The translations under genes and the position numbers were made by a program. The notes under the pieces are model-generated. The model was not told where the DNA came from. It saw only the letters and a list, made by a program, of their open reading frames with translations, and ran no database searches. Of a stretch of 64,000 nucleotides of DNA, positions 10,606 to 22,490 are shown piece after piece; the stretch's first letter is position 1, and every line of letters starts with the position of its first letter. Location of the stretch: contig CM037474.1 of assembly GCA_021014325.1 (NCBI GenBank), forward strand, positions 21,942,488 through 22,006,487, in the 5' to 3' direction. This stretch comes from Plazaster borealis (lineage: Eukaryota > Echinodermata > Asteroidea > Forcipulatida > Labidiasteridae).

Positions 10606-11247
10606 TGGGGCGGGGGGGGGGGTGATATATTTACATTATTATATTATACCATTTTACTGAAATATGAAATGTGAAGTCCTTGCTTGATATTCTAACAGTG
10701 GATCTCCTAAATCCTGAACTCTTTCTAACCTCGATTACTTCAGGTTCGACAATGGCCTTATTTTTGCCAACTTTTATTCTGAACACTTTGACGATGACGA
10801 CTTGAGCTGTTGCCCTTTTTTTGAATTAAACAACTGCTGCACTGTTTTGGGTTGTATCACTAGAAAAAAATACATCTTGACTGTTTTTGTTCCAATATAG
10901 CACCATAAATAAGCGATAAATGGCCTGGGATTTTAATTTGATTTCTATTGATCAACATTAACAATTTATTTCATTGAGCTACTTCCCACGGAATACCGTC
11001 GGTCCGTTGATTTATGTGCTCTACATGGTGCCATCAGCAAATAATTCCATGGTAAGCAGAGCCATACGACTTGACTCAGAGCCATGATTTAGTACCTCAT
11101 TTGATTTATAACACAGATTTATTCTTCAAGCTCTTCGAAAGTTATTCTTCAATTGACATTAACACGTGTTTTGTTTGTACATCCCTTTTTTGAGATAATT
11201 TGCCACGACGAACAGATTCTCGTCGACAGGGGGCGCGCTGTGAATTT
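10606..11247 (+). repeat. Tandem duplication, copy 1
   Basis: This copy is followed directly by a second, near-identical copy at 11265-11880, at an offset of 669 bp at the start and 625 bp at the end. Shared blocks include TGATATATTTACA, TCTAACAGTGGATCTCCTAA, CAATGGCCT and CGTCGACAGGGGGCGCGCTG. Copy 2 lacks about 35 bp near 10806-10840 of copy 1. No gene is seen in either. Confidence 0.85.
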
Positions 11248-11264
11248 GGTCAATGGGAAAGTTA

Positions 11265-11880
11265 GGGCGGGGGTGGTGTTGTGATATATTTACACTCTTT
11301 TATTATACCATGATATTTAACTTAACTGAAATATGAAAAATGAAGTACTTGCTGGATATTCTAACAGTGGATCTCCTAAATCCTGCACTCTTTCTAACCT
11401 CGATTACTTCAGATTCGACAATGGCCTCATTTTTGCCAACTTTTATTCTAAACACTTGACGATGACGACTTGCACTGTTTTGGGTTGTATCATTTGAAAA
11501 GAATACATCTTGGCTGTTTTTGTTCCACTATAGCACCAAAAATAAGCGATAAATGGCCTGGGATTTTTATTTGATTTCTATTGATCAACATTAACAATTT
11601 ATTTCATTGAGCTACTTCCCACGGAATATCCGTTGATTTATGTGCTCTACAGGGTGCCACCAGCAAATAATTCCATGGTAAGCAGAGCCATAAGACTTTA
11701 CTCAGAGCCATGATTTAGTACCTCATTTGATTTATAAAACAGATGCATTATTCAAGCTCTTCGAAAGTTATTCTTCAACTGACATAACTCGTGTGTTGTT
11801 TGTAAATCCCTTTTTTTAGATAATTTGCCATGACGAACAGATTCTCGTCGACAGGGGGCGCGCTGTTCATGGCTGTTCCA
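11265..11880 (+). repeat. Tandem duplication, copy 2
   Basis: Second copy of the block at 10606-11247. Divergence is low, a few substitutions per 100 bp by eye plus small deletions, which points to a fairly recent local duplication. Confidence 0.85.
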
Positions 11881-12954
11881 GAGCCGTAGGGCTGTTCGCT
11901 CGGCACCCATCGGGACGATGACTGGCAATTGCGGGGTGCACAACCCTCACTAGAGAGAGACTCATGCGCAGAGTCTCATTATTACAATGTAAACCCGCAA
12001 CTTTTTCTGTAAATCAAAGACTTAAAGGTCATGGCTTTTATGGATTGTTGAAAAATGGTCCAATATTGTGCCCCTGTGGGGTTGTTGACTTTCAAAATAG
12101 AGCTTTTGGGGGTACACATAGCTCTCTAAAAATTGCCCCTATTTTTCTGAAGCATTTAGGGTCATTTCCCGAGTGGAGTCTGGCCAGTTTAGTCGTTTAT
12201 GGGTCTTTTCATTTAGGATGAGCCTAGCTCAAAAGCCAAACGGCTAACCTACCAATAATAACAAATAAAAATAAAGTTTAGCCGTCATAAAATATATTTG
12301 GTTTGTTTTCAAGAGGCTGAGAAACTTTGAAATATTGTCGAGTATTTTTGAATATTTTAGCATTTAGCGTTGGTTGCTGAGGGGAGCTTATTTAGTGTGA
12401 TGCACCTCTTATAAGCCAGAACACAAACTGCGTCCACTGTTAGATTATATAAGTATGATTTTCAGATATTCCGAAAAAAATGAAAATATCAATGGGGTTT
12501 TTACTAATCTTGAACCGTAACACATGAAGTTGTTAAAAAAAAAACACATTTACTTGAATTACCTTTTGAAACACAACATAAACACACACAAAAAACTGCG
12601 AACATTTTATCAGATTTGGTGGTCACAACCAAAACGGTTTAGTTTTGTAAGGGATGTTGTGATCGGGCATTTATGGATCTTTAAACTCCTCGACATTTTG
12701 ACGGTAAATGAATTGAAGTCGGAACTAATCCAAGCACTTGATATGATTTGATTTGATTTTATTTGAATTTATTTTGATAAAACAAAGCAATAACATGACA
12801 AAAGACATACACAGTAACAGGAGGTTAACAATGGAAATAAATAAAAGAAAGTAAAACAAATAAGAAAGAAAAACTGCACAAAATCATCCAAGGATAGCCC
12901 CCAAAAGACAATAACTTAGACTTATTACCATTGGGGTCCACTTGTTACTTTTGG

Positions 12955-13210
12955 TCTGGATAATTTACCATTCTGGACTATGATGCGCTTCTCCGGTCAT
13001 ATTCAATGGATGACCAAAGAAAGATATCCAAAGATACTACTGGATGGAAATACCCAAAGGAAGACCTGCCAAGCGAGGAGTACGCCTAAAATAAGATTGT
13101 AGAACCACACAGCTGACCGACATAGCAGAAGCAAACAGAGAAACATAAAGACATGACACAACATTACGGGTCAGAATCCAGGCAGAGTGCAAGAGCATCC
13201 GTGCCGACGT
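12955..13210 (+). pseudogene. Relic of a LINE reverse-transcriptase tail
   Basis: Broken frames on the plus strand read GHIQWM, then a lysine/arginine-rich KGRPAKRG stretch. This is the pattern of the C-terminal end of many non-LTR retrotransposon polymerases (GHxxRM ... GKRxxGRPxxRW). Stop codons and shifts break the frame. It is preceded at 12745-12850 by an AT-rich TTTGATTTGATTTTATTTGA stretch of the kind seen at LINE or SINE ends. Confidence 0.5.
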
Positions 13211-13654
13211 CTCAAGTCAAGTAAGTCAAGTGCTTTGTCTGTAAAGCTGTTGAACATTGTCTTTTTGATCCGACTCCTTGATTAACTGATCAACGGATCA
13301 GCGCAGGACCAAACATTAGCTTCAGGTTTCCGTTGACTTAATGTTATCACTCTATTATCCAGCCGTTACACATCTGCTATTTCGAGAGAGAAAAAATGAC
13401 CACTAATCGTGCGAAGAAACTGTGTCGATAATATTGTTTACTTTTTATTTTGACTCATGCACTTTTTTGTAAATACAGTCGCACCGAAAAAAAATCACAG
13501 CTCTGTCTCTGAGCAAATCTAATCCATGACTATTATCCACTGAATAGCCTTGAATATTCTTCGTCAGCTTTTTGATCTGGGTATGTTGCACCCATCAGCT
13601 GGTGTCCTGTCAATCCACATACAACCCCAACGGTCACATCTCGGGATTACCATC

Positions 13655-13660
13655 TATATA
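13655..13660 (+). promoter_or_regulatory. Possible TATA box of the SOD gene
   Basis: A TATATA motif lies about 135 bp upstream of the SOD start codon. A start site about 30 bp downstream would leave a 5' leader of roughly 100 nt. No transcript supports it. Confidence 0.3.
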
Positions 13661-13792
13661 CAGACGTGAGTTTGTCAAGTTCACAAGTGAAGTCGGTCGG
13701 CATTTGCTTATGAAAGTTCCATCGCATAAGACGGTTTCCCGCTGATTCACTCAGGACACAGACACACACCACCCCGCGATAGAGCAGTCAGC

Positions 13793-13859
13793 ATGGATCC
13801 AGTTCAAAGTGCACTTCGGGTACTCATCGTTTTTCTCACAGTATCAGGTGGAAGTGCAG
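13793..13859 (+). CDS. SOD3: Extracellular Cu/Zn superoxide dismutase (SOD3-like), exon 1
   Basis: This is the start of a six-exon, 241-residue gene (13793-13859, 25083-25220, 25320-25420, 26151-26323, 27378-27495, 29640-29768); all phases match. The product dismutates superoxide to oxygen and hydrogen peroxide outside the cell. Exon 1 encodes a signal peptide, MDPVQSALRVLIVFLTVSG followed by GSA. The start has a good context (A at -3, G at +4). It leaves in phase 1 before GTGGGT. The join to exon 2 spans an 11.2-kb intron and rests on phase, on the signal peptide expected for this family, and on the absence of a rival start. Catalytic residues lie in exons 4-6. Confidence 0.7.
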
Positions 13860-14662
13860 GTGGGTCACTTTTGTTGTCTTTATACCGTAAATATCTTCAA
13901 GGAAAAGTATTGATTTTGTCGTTACAAATCCTTGTGAAAGTGAAGGTCGAGTAGGCATGAGTGCAGTTTTGCAAGCGGCTGAATTAATGTTGACTTCGAT
14001 AATGCTAGACTTTGACATGGGTGTTATAGACACACAAATATTACTTGTGCACATGACTAAAGTGTGGTATTAATTTAAATTCCCAATAACATGTTGTAAT
14101 GTCAAATAAAATGCAGTACTACACGTCTGGCCTACCTACATACCGTGTGTGAGTGTGTTAAAATGTACAGTACATTTACATCGAGCCAGCACGACATTCC
14201 AAAAACGCACCCACCCCATTGGCATTTTGAGCAAGTGTGAAGGGACTACAAACAATCCATACACATACAAAAAAATACCTCGTCCCCAAAAATGATAAAT
14301 GGTTTGCCTTTTTTGCATACGACTGACAGGAAGGAATGTTTACAGTGAAAACACAATTGTGTGCTCTCCAACAATTAGACTAAGGTCAAGTGATTCATTC
14401 ATTTGCAAGGCCATCCTTTAAACAAATATATTATCTATGAAATGTTACATAAAGTACAGTACTATCCAGGGGGAGTTTTAAGTTCGTTCCAATCCTCCAG
14501 AGAAACTTTTCCGTCTGAAATAATTTTGAAACAAAAACAAAAAATTATCTGCAAGATCACAGTTGCTTATTTCGATATACAGCAACCGAAATAAACAACT
14601 TGTGGACGTGTACGTAACAATTACCACTTCTCCGGTGTTCCCCACCCCCCCCCCAAAAAAAA

Positions 14663-14675
14663 ATAATAATAATAA

Positions 14676-14734
<59 letters not shown>
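14663..14734. repeat. AAT/AAAT microsatellite
   Basis: A short run of AAT is followed by about 15 perfect AAAT units. It causes a false open frame of Ile-Tyr-Leu-Phe repeats on the minus strand. Confidence 0.95.
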
Positions 14735-14894
14735 AAATGTCAGGGAAACATACGTTTTGCGATGACAAGCTCATAATATTTGGTAGCATGGTGTGATTAG
14801 TGGTAACAAGAGAATGGGAATTATTTATTTTAGAGTATCATCACATAAATTAAAAAAATTAAAGGTGTTAATAGGATTGGTAAGGATAAACAAA

Positions 14895-15230
14895 TCATTG
14901 TATAATTTTAGTCTGAAAGCATATATTGATTATGAAGTTCACACTAGAAACTTTTGTTTCTGTGAAACCCTCTGAAATGAAGTAATATTCAAGAAAACTG
15001 TGTCTGAAAACCTTCAAAAAACCCAAAAGTTGATTTCGGTTGTCACAATCAAAGCTATAAGGGCAATGTGTTTACATGCTGAAATTTTTCCATGGTTTTT
15101 CACTATTTTCTCCTGAATCACTCAACGGATTAAGCCCAAATTTTCACAGGTTCGTTAGTTCATGTATAATGGTTGATCGTAGAAAAAACGAAAACTGTCT
15201 GCAACTATTTTGTCAGCTCTACCATACCTT
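14895..15230 (+). repeat. Dispersed repeat, GTGTTTACATGCTGAAA family
   Basis: Second copy of the family at 9890-10220, in the same direction and differing by scattered substitutions and small indels. Confidence 0.7.
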
Positions 15231-15700
15231 TAAGAAATAACTCTTTTTTTTCGAGCTGATCATATACATTTTGCAAAGTAGGTAACAGTCGTCTCAGTAA
15301 ATATTTAGATTTGTTACTGTTAGCCTTTTCCCGCACCGCCTTGGGTGGGTTTTAGATTATTTGAATAGATGAAAGGAACATGATGGATCACTCGTTGAGG
15401 GCTCAAAGACTGTGCGTTGTAGCTTTGTAGAGGTTCCATGGCTTAGCTAAGGCATTCTAGTACACGACACAATAATATTGTGAAGACAGTTTTGATCCCA
15501 ATGACACGGTATGCATAGCCACTGTATCCCAATGATTACAAAACCGATGAATAATGTACACCTACCTCGACTACAGACATAGTTAAACAGTCGTGTTGGA
15601 CAGAAATGATGTTAACTTGAATCATATTATGTAAATTGTTTTTGTCTCGTTATTTATTTTGTCACATTTCGTTAGGATAAATGGGTTCAAATTACTAGCC

Positions 15701-16012
15701 TTAAAGGCAGGGTATACTTTTAGTTATTTTCAAAGACCAGCATCCTCATTTGGTGTATCCCAACATAAATGCATAAAATAACAATCCTGTGAAAAGTTGG
15801 GCTCAATTGGTCATCGAAGTTGCAAGAAAATAATGAAAGAAAAAACACCCTTGTTGCGTAGATTCGTGTGCTTTCAGATGCCTGAGAAAGGCTTCATGCC
15901 TGAAGCCTTTCTCAGATTCAAAATTTTGGGGTCAAAAATTACCTATTTCTCTAAAACTACATTACTCCAAAGGGGGTAGTTTCTAACAATGTTTTATTAT
16001 AACATCAACGTG
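15701..16012 (+). mobile_element. Family-1 inverted-repeat element, truncated
   Basis: It begins TTAAAGGCAGGGTATAC and shares TCAAAGACCAG, TGGTGTATCCCAACATA and AATTGGTCATCGAAGTTGCA with the other copies. The usual right end (ACCAAACGTGT...CCTTTAA) is missing; another element starts at about 16020. Confidence 0.75.
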
Positions 16013-16019
16013 CACTCTA

Positions 16020-16210
16020 AAAAACACCAGGGTCAGATTTGACCCAGTTCAGATCCCAGGCCTGACCCGGTTCCCATTTCTGGGTAGGTGTGACACGGAA
16101 TATGTGTCAAAATGACCCAAAAAGGGTCAAACTGAAGCAGAGTTCGAGCTAAAATCACCTTTTTTGAATACCAGGGTCAGTCGGGCCCTCTGGCACCTGG
16201 AATCCGGGTC
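16020..16210. mobile_element. Inverted-repeat element with GGGTCA/TGACCC arms
   Basis: The left end, GCACTCTAAAAAACACCAGG, is the inverse of the right end, CCCGGGAGTTTTTTGAGCGC, with mismatches. The inside is rich in TGACCC and GGGTCA. The 42113-42660 region carries the same building blocks. Confidence 0.65.
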
Positions 16211-16409
16211 AATTCTGACCCGGGAGTTTTTTGAGCGCGTATTTCGATTTTATACCATTGGTCGTTTCCAGCGCCTTGTACACTATTAGAAATAGCCCGG
16301 GGTTCGAGGTTGTAATTACGCTGGTACAATATAATAGAGATCAATGGCTGGTACTTTGATGTTGAAACAATAACACGCACGCGTGTACGCGCTGCGCACG
16401 ACTCCCAGC

Positions 16410-16561
16410 TAATGGGGGACTTTTCGGACGCTAGGTGCATGCAGCAGACTTACCAGGTAAATCCATTGTTCTCGGTAATGTGCGCATGCTCAGTACTACG
16501 TAAACAATGGAAATGTGCCTGGTAAGTCTGCTGCCACCTAGCGTTCCAAAGTCTCCCATTG
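16410..16561. mobile_element. Hairpin element, GGCAGCAGACTTACCAGG family
   Basis: The two halves are near-perfect inverted copies, AATGGGGGACTTTTCGGACG...GCAGACTTACCAGGTAAATC against CCTGGTAAGTCTGCTGCCAC...GTCTCCCATT. A short unpaired centre holds TGCGCATGC. The copy at 27187-27334 is the better preserved. Relics occur at 2300, 31000 and 60230. Confidence 0.8.
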
Positions 16562-17013
16562 TAGTTCTTTATAACCTCAGTGTGGGGACCGATGGCAGCA
16601 AACGGGAAGGCTGTGAGATGTGCCCAATCCTGGCCAAACATTTTAAGAGTATATTATGGACTCGAAAGAAGAAGAAGGGGACTGTTTTGGGCCTGCGACG
16701 TCATATCCAAGGAGTCGATTACGTATACCTTCAGATACGGAGTATACTTGCTATGTGAATCTTGGCCTTATCATGAGCTTGTAACATTATAAGGAGGATA
16801 GTTGAGAAAACTTGTGGTTGGAGCAGCAGAAGGTTTGCCACAGCCAGGAGGTACGGTGAATTTGAATTGGTGCATTATGCACGCGAAGAAGAGGAACAGC
16901 TCCATATTGCCGAGTTGTTTCCCAAGACACACCTTCGGCGACCTAGTAAGAGTTAGAACATTCATATCATTATGTTGGATGGTACACTTGTGTTTAGAGT
17001 TAGGAGACACGGT

Positions 17014-17153
17014 AGGGGTCGATTTCACAAAACTCTTCCTAATTTAGGACTAGTCCTAGGCAATGCTAAGAGATAGGACTTGTCTTAAGTTAAGACCAGC
17101 ACTGTTCCTAACTTCAGATAAGACTAGTCTTTCTCTTTGTGAAATCGGCCCCT
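17014..17153. mobile_element. Short inverted-repeat element, GATTTCACAAA family
   Basis: The ends are AGGGGTCGATTTCACAAA and TTTGTGAAATCGGCCCCT, inverse to each other. Repeated TAGGACTAGTC/GACTAGTC motifs fill the inside. A relic with GGATTTCACAAAGAGC is at 61890. Confidence 0.8.
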
Positions 17154-17830
17154 GGACGCTTATAGCCCGACCATCTGACGTCACACTTGAGGCTCGTGAA
17201 TAACGCCAGAAACCGGCCTTGAGCGCCTGGCAGGATCCTGCCAGATGTACCTTTGACCTCGCCACACTCGTGTGTGTTTTATTATCAGTCTAATAAAATG
17301 CGATGTGCGTAATGTGTAGTACGCAATCCTCAATGAAAATACACGCCAAGCAATGCACATAACTTTGTTATGGATAATGCAGTACGCAATACGGATTGCG
17401 GAAATGATTACAAGTCGCTTTTCGCATCGTAAATTATACGTAAGAATAGAAGCAATAAATTTGTAATAAAATGAAATCGAACTGAATTGAATAAACCCTA
17501 ATACAGTTCAAAAGGATAAATACCAGAAGTGCCAATAAGAGGACCCGTGCCGGAACGTGTCTTTCGGCTAGCATTTAAACAAACCCTATACCTCTCACTT
17601 CACACACTAAACAATAGTCAGCACTTGGCTTTCATTAATTGCCTCGAACGATTTAAGATGTATGAAAGCTAGGTCACAAGTTCAAACGTCTCAAGTTATT
17701 CGGCCCGCTCCTGTTGTCGCCAAAATATCAATTTAGTCCAATTATTTCAACCACCTCTAAGTTCTGGTTTCGTTTCTGTTAATAGTCTGCTGTGGCAGCA
17801 TATGTTTTATTGTCAACGCCGCGCCCGAGC

Positions 17831-18208
17831 TTTAAAGGCACTGAACACATTTGGTAATTGTCAAAGACCATCGTCTCACTTGGTGTATCCCAACATAATG
17901 CATAAAATAACAAGCCTGTGAAAATTTGGCTCAATTGGTCATCAAAGTTGCAAGAAAATGGTGAAAGAAAAAACACCCATGTTGTACAAATTTGTGTGCT
18001 TTCAGATATAGGAATAAAAAACTTCTTGCAAGAAGTTTTTTTATTTTGGTGAGAAATTACCTCTTTCTCAAAAACTACGTTACTTCAGAGGGAGTCGTTT
18101 CCTACATTGTTTTATACTATCAACAGCTCTCCGTTGCTTGTTACCAAGTCAGTTTTTAAGCTAATATTTGTTTTGAGTCATTACCAAACGTGTACGATAC
18201 CTTTAAAG
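17831..18208 (+). mobile_element. Family-1 inverted-repeat element, full length
   Basis: This is a full copy of about 375 bp. It starts TTTAAAGGCACTGAACAC.TTTGGTAATTG and ends ATTACCAAACGTGTACGATACCTTTAAAG, so the termini are inverted. A central hairpin reads AACTTCTTGCAAGAAGTT. No open frame is present, as expected of a non-autonomous DNA element. Confidence 0.85.
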
Positions 18209-18570
18209 GGAAGGTATACGTTTGGTAATCAAAATTATGGCAATAAAAACCTACTTGGTTAGAAGTACAGCAGCTTTCGATAGTATATAAAGCATTTTGA
18301 GAATCATTTCACTTCGAAGTAATGTGGTTATGGAAAAAGGTATAAGTTTTTATCCCCCAAAATTTGAATCTGAGAAACGTTACTGTCAGTTATACTCAGA
18401 TTGTGTATTTCCAATTAAGGATTATTTTTCCTGAGTGGACAACCGCTTCGGATTTTCGGCGACATCTCAAAAACGCGACCAATTTTCACAGGTTAGTTTG
18501 ATTGTATATCTACATTTATTATATAGGATTGAAACAATCGAACGGTTCCAAAAACCAAAGGTATAGGCCC
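18202..18570 (+). mobile_element. Family-1 variant (type B)
   Basis: This is a diverged relative of family 1 placed head to tail with the previous copy and sharing its terminal CTTTAAAGG. Inner blocks are AAAACCTACTTGGTTAGAAG, TACAGCAGC and TTTCACTTCGAAGTAATG. The copy at 56794-57186 is the same variant. Confidence 0.7.
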
Positions 18571-18589
18571 AACTTACCCTAGAGTCATA

Positions 18590-18900
18590 GATTGGTAATT
18601 ATTCCATAAATGGATGACCATAAAACATTACTTAGTGAGAAGCACTGCAGCTGTTGATAACATAAACTATTTTTGGGGAATCCTTTCGAAGTAAAATGGT
18701 TTGGATAATTGTTCACCCAAACTCATTTGAGAAACGATTCATGCATGAATCGTTTCTCAGATTGTTGAGGGTTGGTGTCCGTTCGTTAATGCTGCGGCCA
18801 GAGATGCGGTTGGTGTGCAAGGATTCGACGTTCTTGTTAAAATACCCGCGACAGTTTGCAGCTGTTTTCTCAGCAAGAGACACTGTATTCAGCTGAAACT
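18590..18900 (+). mobile_element. Family-1 type B, degraded
   Basis: It shares TTGGTAATTATTCCATAAATG, AAAACATTACTTAGTGAGAAG and the central GAAACGATTCATGCATGAATCGTTTC hairpin logic. The right end is lost. Confidence 0.5.
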
Positions 18901-19464
18901 TTCACATGTGACTTTTATTGTATCTTTCTTTATAATTTTGCCTATAAATCAGCATTACATTAACATAAAACAATCTATGACCCTACCCTTGGGAAGTATA
19001 TAAAGCGTTGTTGTTATTAGTGTTGTTGTTGTTGTTGTTTAGTGGTAGTAAATTCAAATTCCTATCCGATTAAGTCTATAAACACACCATACAGTGCCAA
19101 CCCGTTCAAACCTCCAGCTTGGTCTCCTTTTGCTATACAGTGGATGTCTTGATAATTGCCCATTCCCAAATGCACAAAAACAACACAAACTGTAACCTCC
19201 TTTAAGGCATGCCATATCAGTTTCAGAAATCATTCATTTTTCCAACCCCCCAAAAGCCTTTTTTATCGACCAATATTTTAAATGTCTTTTAGCGCCGGTT
19301 CGCACTATTTACATCCAGCACGACCTTTGACCTGTCTGCGCGCAAAACCGGTGAAAAGTTAGCAAGAGAGGTTGAAGGGGAGATCGACTTTTTAAATAAA
19401 GGACGGGTATAATTTGATGCCAAGTCACGAGCGGTTGAGCGGAGTTATTTCGTGCCGAAGACAT

Positions 19465-19801
19465 AAGGCAAAACAAATAAAACAAGTTTAGCGTCCTGCA
19501 TTTTTGTTTAAAAAGGAAGAAGGAGGGCCTTTTCTTGTTTTTTTTTGTCTTCAAAAAATGGCCGCCCGACACATTTTTCGAGACAACCGGCCGGGCTATT
19601 TTTCAATATGGTTGCCAGCTTTTTTCGGTGTGCTTTTTTCGGTGTGCTAAAGTCTAGAACACGAACTTATGTATTTAAAATTTTATTTTTTTCATCAGGG
19701 ATCGTATGTATAATATATTTTTTCTTTAAAAAAAAAGGAGGCGGCCTCTAAAAAGAAAGCGGGCGGGGACGCTAAACATGTTTTAATTTTTATTTGGCCT
19801 A
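19465..19801. mobile_element. Inverted-repeat element, TTTAGCGTCC/GGACGCTAAA
   Basis: The left end AAGGCAAAACAAATAAAACA...GTTTAGCGTCC is inverse to GGACGCTAAACATGTTTTAA...GGCCT. Inside are a GGAGGCGG run and a CAAAAAATGGCCGCC motif. It is related to the element at 28156-28593. Confidence 0.7.
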
Positions 19802-21162
19802 ACATTGACAAGTCCTGGAGGTTACCTCAGGTGAATGTGGCGATGGGTTTAACGCCAATTTCATGGATTTGATCGTGTATTAATCGGGGTGATGACAAAT
19901 CTCAAGTTGCTACTTTTCATCGCCTCGGGGAGTGGCCGGGGCCATACAGTGGTTTTCCCTGACTGCCAATTTTCTAGTGGATAAGCAATTTATATTTAAC
20001 TAATAAGGCTTATCAAAAATGAAGAAAATGATCGCACCTGCCGAGAGCTGTAAAGATAAAGAGCCGCCTGCAACTGCCGAGGCTTAAATATTATGCAACT
20101 ATTCTATGTATGAATAAAAAGAAAAGAAAACAAACCACAAACAAGGGTAACAGCTATCCGTTTAAAACCGTTTTCATTCCATGTTCGAAGCCCCTATTAA
20201 ACTTATCACATGACATTTAGGTCAATTGTCAATATGAAGACGTCCTCTGATGACGGAAATGAGGTAAGACAGTCTCCTTCCATTACACAGGAAGCAACTA
20301 ATTGTTCCAAGTCAGATATGTCAGAGCGAATTGCTCGAAAACATGTCCCTGTAACTTTTAAGATGACAGCAACCATGAAGACCTTGTTTTTGCTCCCCAC
20401 AGAAACACTTGTTACTTATCCCCAAGGCTGATCCCCTCACTTTCTCTTTCTTTTATGGCGCTCTTAATCTGTATATAGAGTATAAGGCCCAAACAAAGAT
20501 GGCTGTTTCAGGTCTAGGACTTGACCATACCTTCATCGTCTACATGCATCATATCTCAATCAGGATAAAAAGGGGCCAGACCCTATCCATGCTCTATCCC
20601 CTCCAGACTCGGTTTTTATAAATAAAAAAATAAAAATAATTTTGAAACGCTCGAAATCCTAGACGGCTGTTACATGAGAGAGATCTAAACGGCTGTTACA
20701 TGAAAGAGGTCAATGACACCAATCGCTGTTTACTTGTCATCTTTTCAACGTTATAATTATTTAATCGTACAGTTTGTCATTCACAAGATGCCATTCTTTG
20801 TAAATTTGGAAATGCAAATAAATAACGCTCAGAGACTCACCACCTGTAAAAGCATGGGTTGCCGTGCACCACCGGGAACACGGGTAATGATTACACGTCG
20901 GGATAAATAAGCAACAGTTGTTACAACTTGTACCGAGTAATGACAGAGTCTTGGCTTGGCTGTGGTTCGATTGTAGGTCGCGCTTTATCCAGGTCATCTG
21001 GTGCAAAAGCTAAATCGCTGGATTGACGCTGAATTATCTAGGGCGATGGTTTTTTTTCACTTTGGCAGATCTTGTTTTGCCTGAATATTTGTTGATCTCG
21101 GTGGTTTCATTCTTAAACTCTGAAACTGTTTTGTGTTTGGTTTGTTGTGTTTAGTCCTCTAA

Positions 21163-21530
21163 CTTTAAAGGCGCTGGATACGTTTGGTAATTGTCAAAGA
21201 CCAGTATTCCCACTTGGTGTATCCCAACATATGCATAAAATAACAAGCCTGTGAAAATTTGGGCTCAATTGGTCATCGAAGTTGCAAGAAAATGATAAAA
21301 GAAAAACACCCTTGTTGTACAAATTTATGTGCTTTCAGATGCCTAAAAAGGCTTCTGGCCTGAAGTCTTTTAATATTAGTGAGAAATTAGTCAAAAACTA
21401 CGTTACTTCAGCGGGAGACGTTTCTCACACTGTTTCATACTATCAACAGCTCTCCGTTGCTCGTTACCAAGTAAGTTTTTATGCAAACATATATTTTGAG
21501 TAATTACCAAACGTGTCCAATGCCTAAAGG
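21163..21530 (+). mobile_element. Family-1 inverted-repeat element, full length
   Basis: It starts CTTTAAAGGCGCTGGATACG and ends ACCAAACGTGTCCAATGCCTAAAG. The central stem is AGGCTTCTGGCCTGAAGTCTT. The interior matches 17831-18208. Confidence 0.85.
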
Positions 21531-22384
21531 TGTCACTGCAACAAATAGGTCTATTAGGGTTAATCAAAGAGGGCAGTAATCCATCTTCTTTCTCGGCTTT
21601 AACCACCCCAAACATCCGAAGACGCTGGAAAGATACGTGAGAAGAATATAATTGCTGTTCTAGTGCTGTTCCGGACTTCTGTAGAAAAACTACTCAATAC
21701 TTATAGCTAATTTGCATATTTTAAAATGGTATATGCTTATAATTGTAAAATTGTGCCAATCGTATCTAATGACCTTTAAAACCTGGTATAGACACTTGAT
21801 TTGTCATGATTGGATGCTTAAATGCAGAGTTATTGCAAAACAAATTGTATAATGGCGGCAGCTTTTTTGCATATTATGCAAATTTGAACCTTTCGACTAT
21901 TTATTTTTAAGTAGACGTTTAGTATGGTGCTCAGGGACCTCTCTGAATCGCATAGAAGTGAAACAAATCATTGTGAAATTAGTGGAGGGTTGGGCCCTAA
22001 ATTATAGGCTAGATTGGCTGAACTATTAGATACATTGTATTTACATCAGTATGCCGTGATGAACCAAAGAGGGCGTAGGCCTACTGTACTTTTTAGTTAG
22101 CTTCGCGGAGTAGACCCTTCCCGCGAAATTTAATCTGCACATGTCGCGTGCATGTCGCAGGTTGGCCCTATAAATGAGGGAACATCGCGCCTTTTCGTAT
22201 GGGGCTGATGGTGGCGTGATGCATACGCGTTTGTATAACATCTGCCTATGCACAACTCTAAGGCGTTTGCCAACCAACAGTGTATGTACGCATGCGTGAA
22301 TGTAATCAGCATATTTCATGGGAAAGGCTAATTGCGACTGAAAGAAGGAACGAAACATATCAAACAAGGCCCATAGGTTTCTTT

Positions 22385-22490
22385 GTCAGGCCGAGTCCGA
22401 AATAGCGGCTACGGCTATCGGTACGGATAGATCACTACGTCATTGAACGTTGAAGCACAGGCTATAGCTGCTATTCGAGCGAGGTGCCCG
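22385..22490. repeat. GCGGCTACGGCTA repeat fragment
   Basis: A fragment containing GGCCGAGTCCGAAATAGCGG and CTACGTCATTGAACGTTG. The related copy at 32165-32310 has the same order: GTCCCAATTAGCGGCTAC, TGCGTCAT, then GTAGCCGC at the far end. Confidence 0.5.

Larger units (their letters stand above)
7621..13792. other. Intergenic region between divergent genes
   Basis: The CNBD2-like gene (minus) and the SOD gene (plus) are transcribed away from each other, so this 6.2-kb stretch should hold both promoters. Seen within it are a repeat copy at 9890-10220, a nested GC-rich element at 10245-10600, a tandem duplication at 10606-11880, and a LINE tail at 12955-13210. No other splice-bounded open exon was found. 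From 7640 to 9880 I see only AT-rich sequence. Confidence 0.6.

Noticed and set aside
20210..20262. Possible first exon MKTSSDDGNE before GTAAGA, plus strand
   Set aside because: Good donor, but it is inside SOD intron 1 with no partner exon and no promoter signal.
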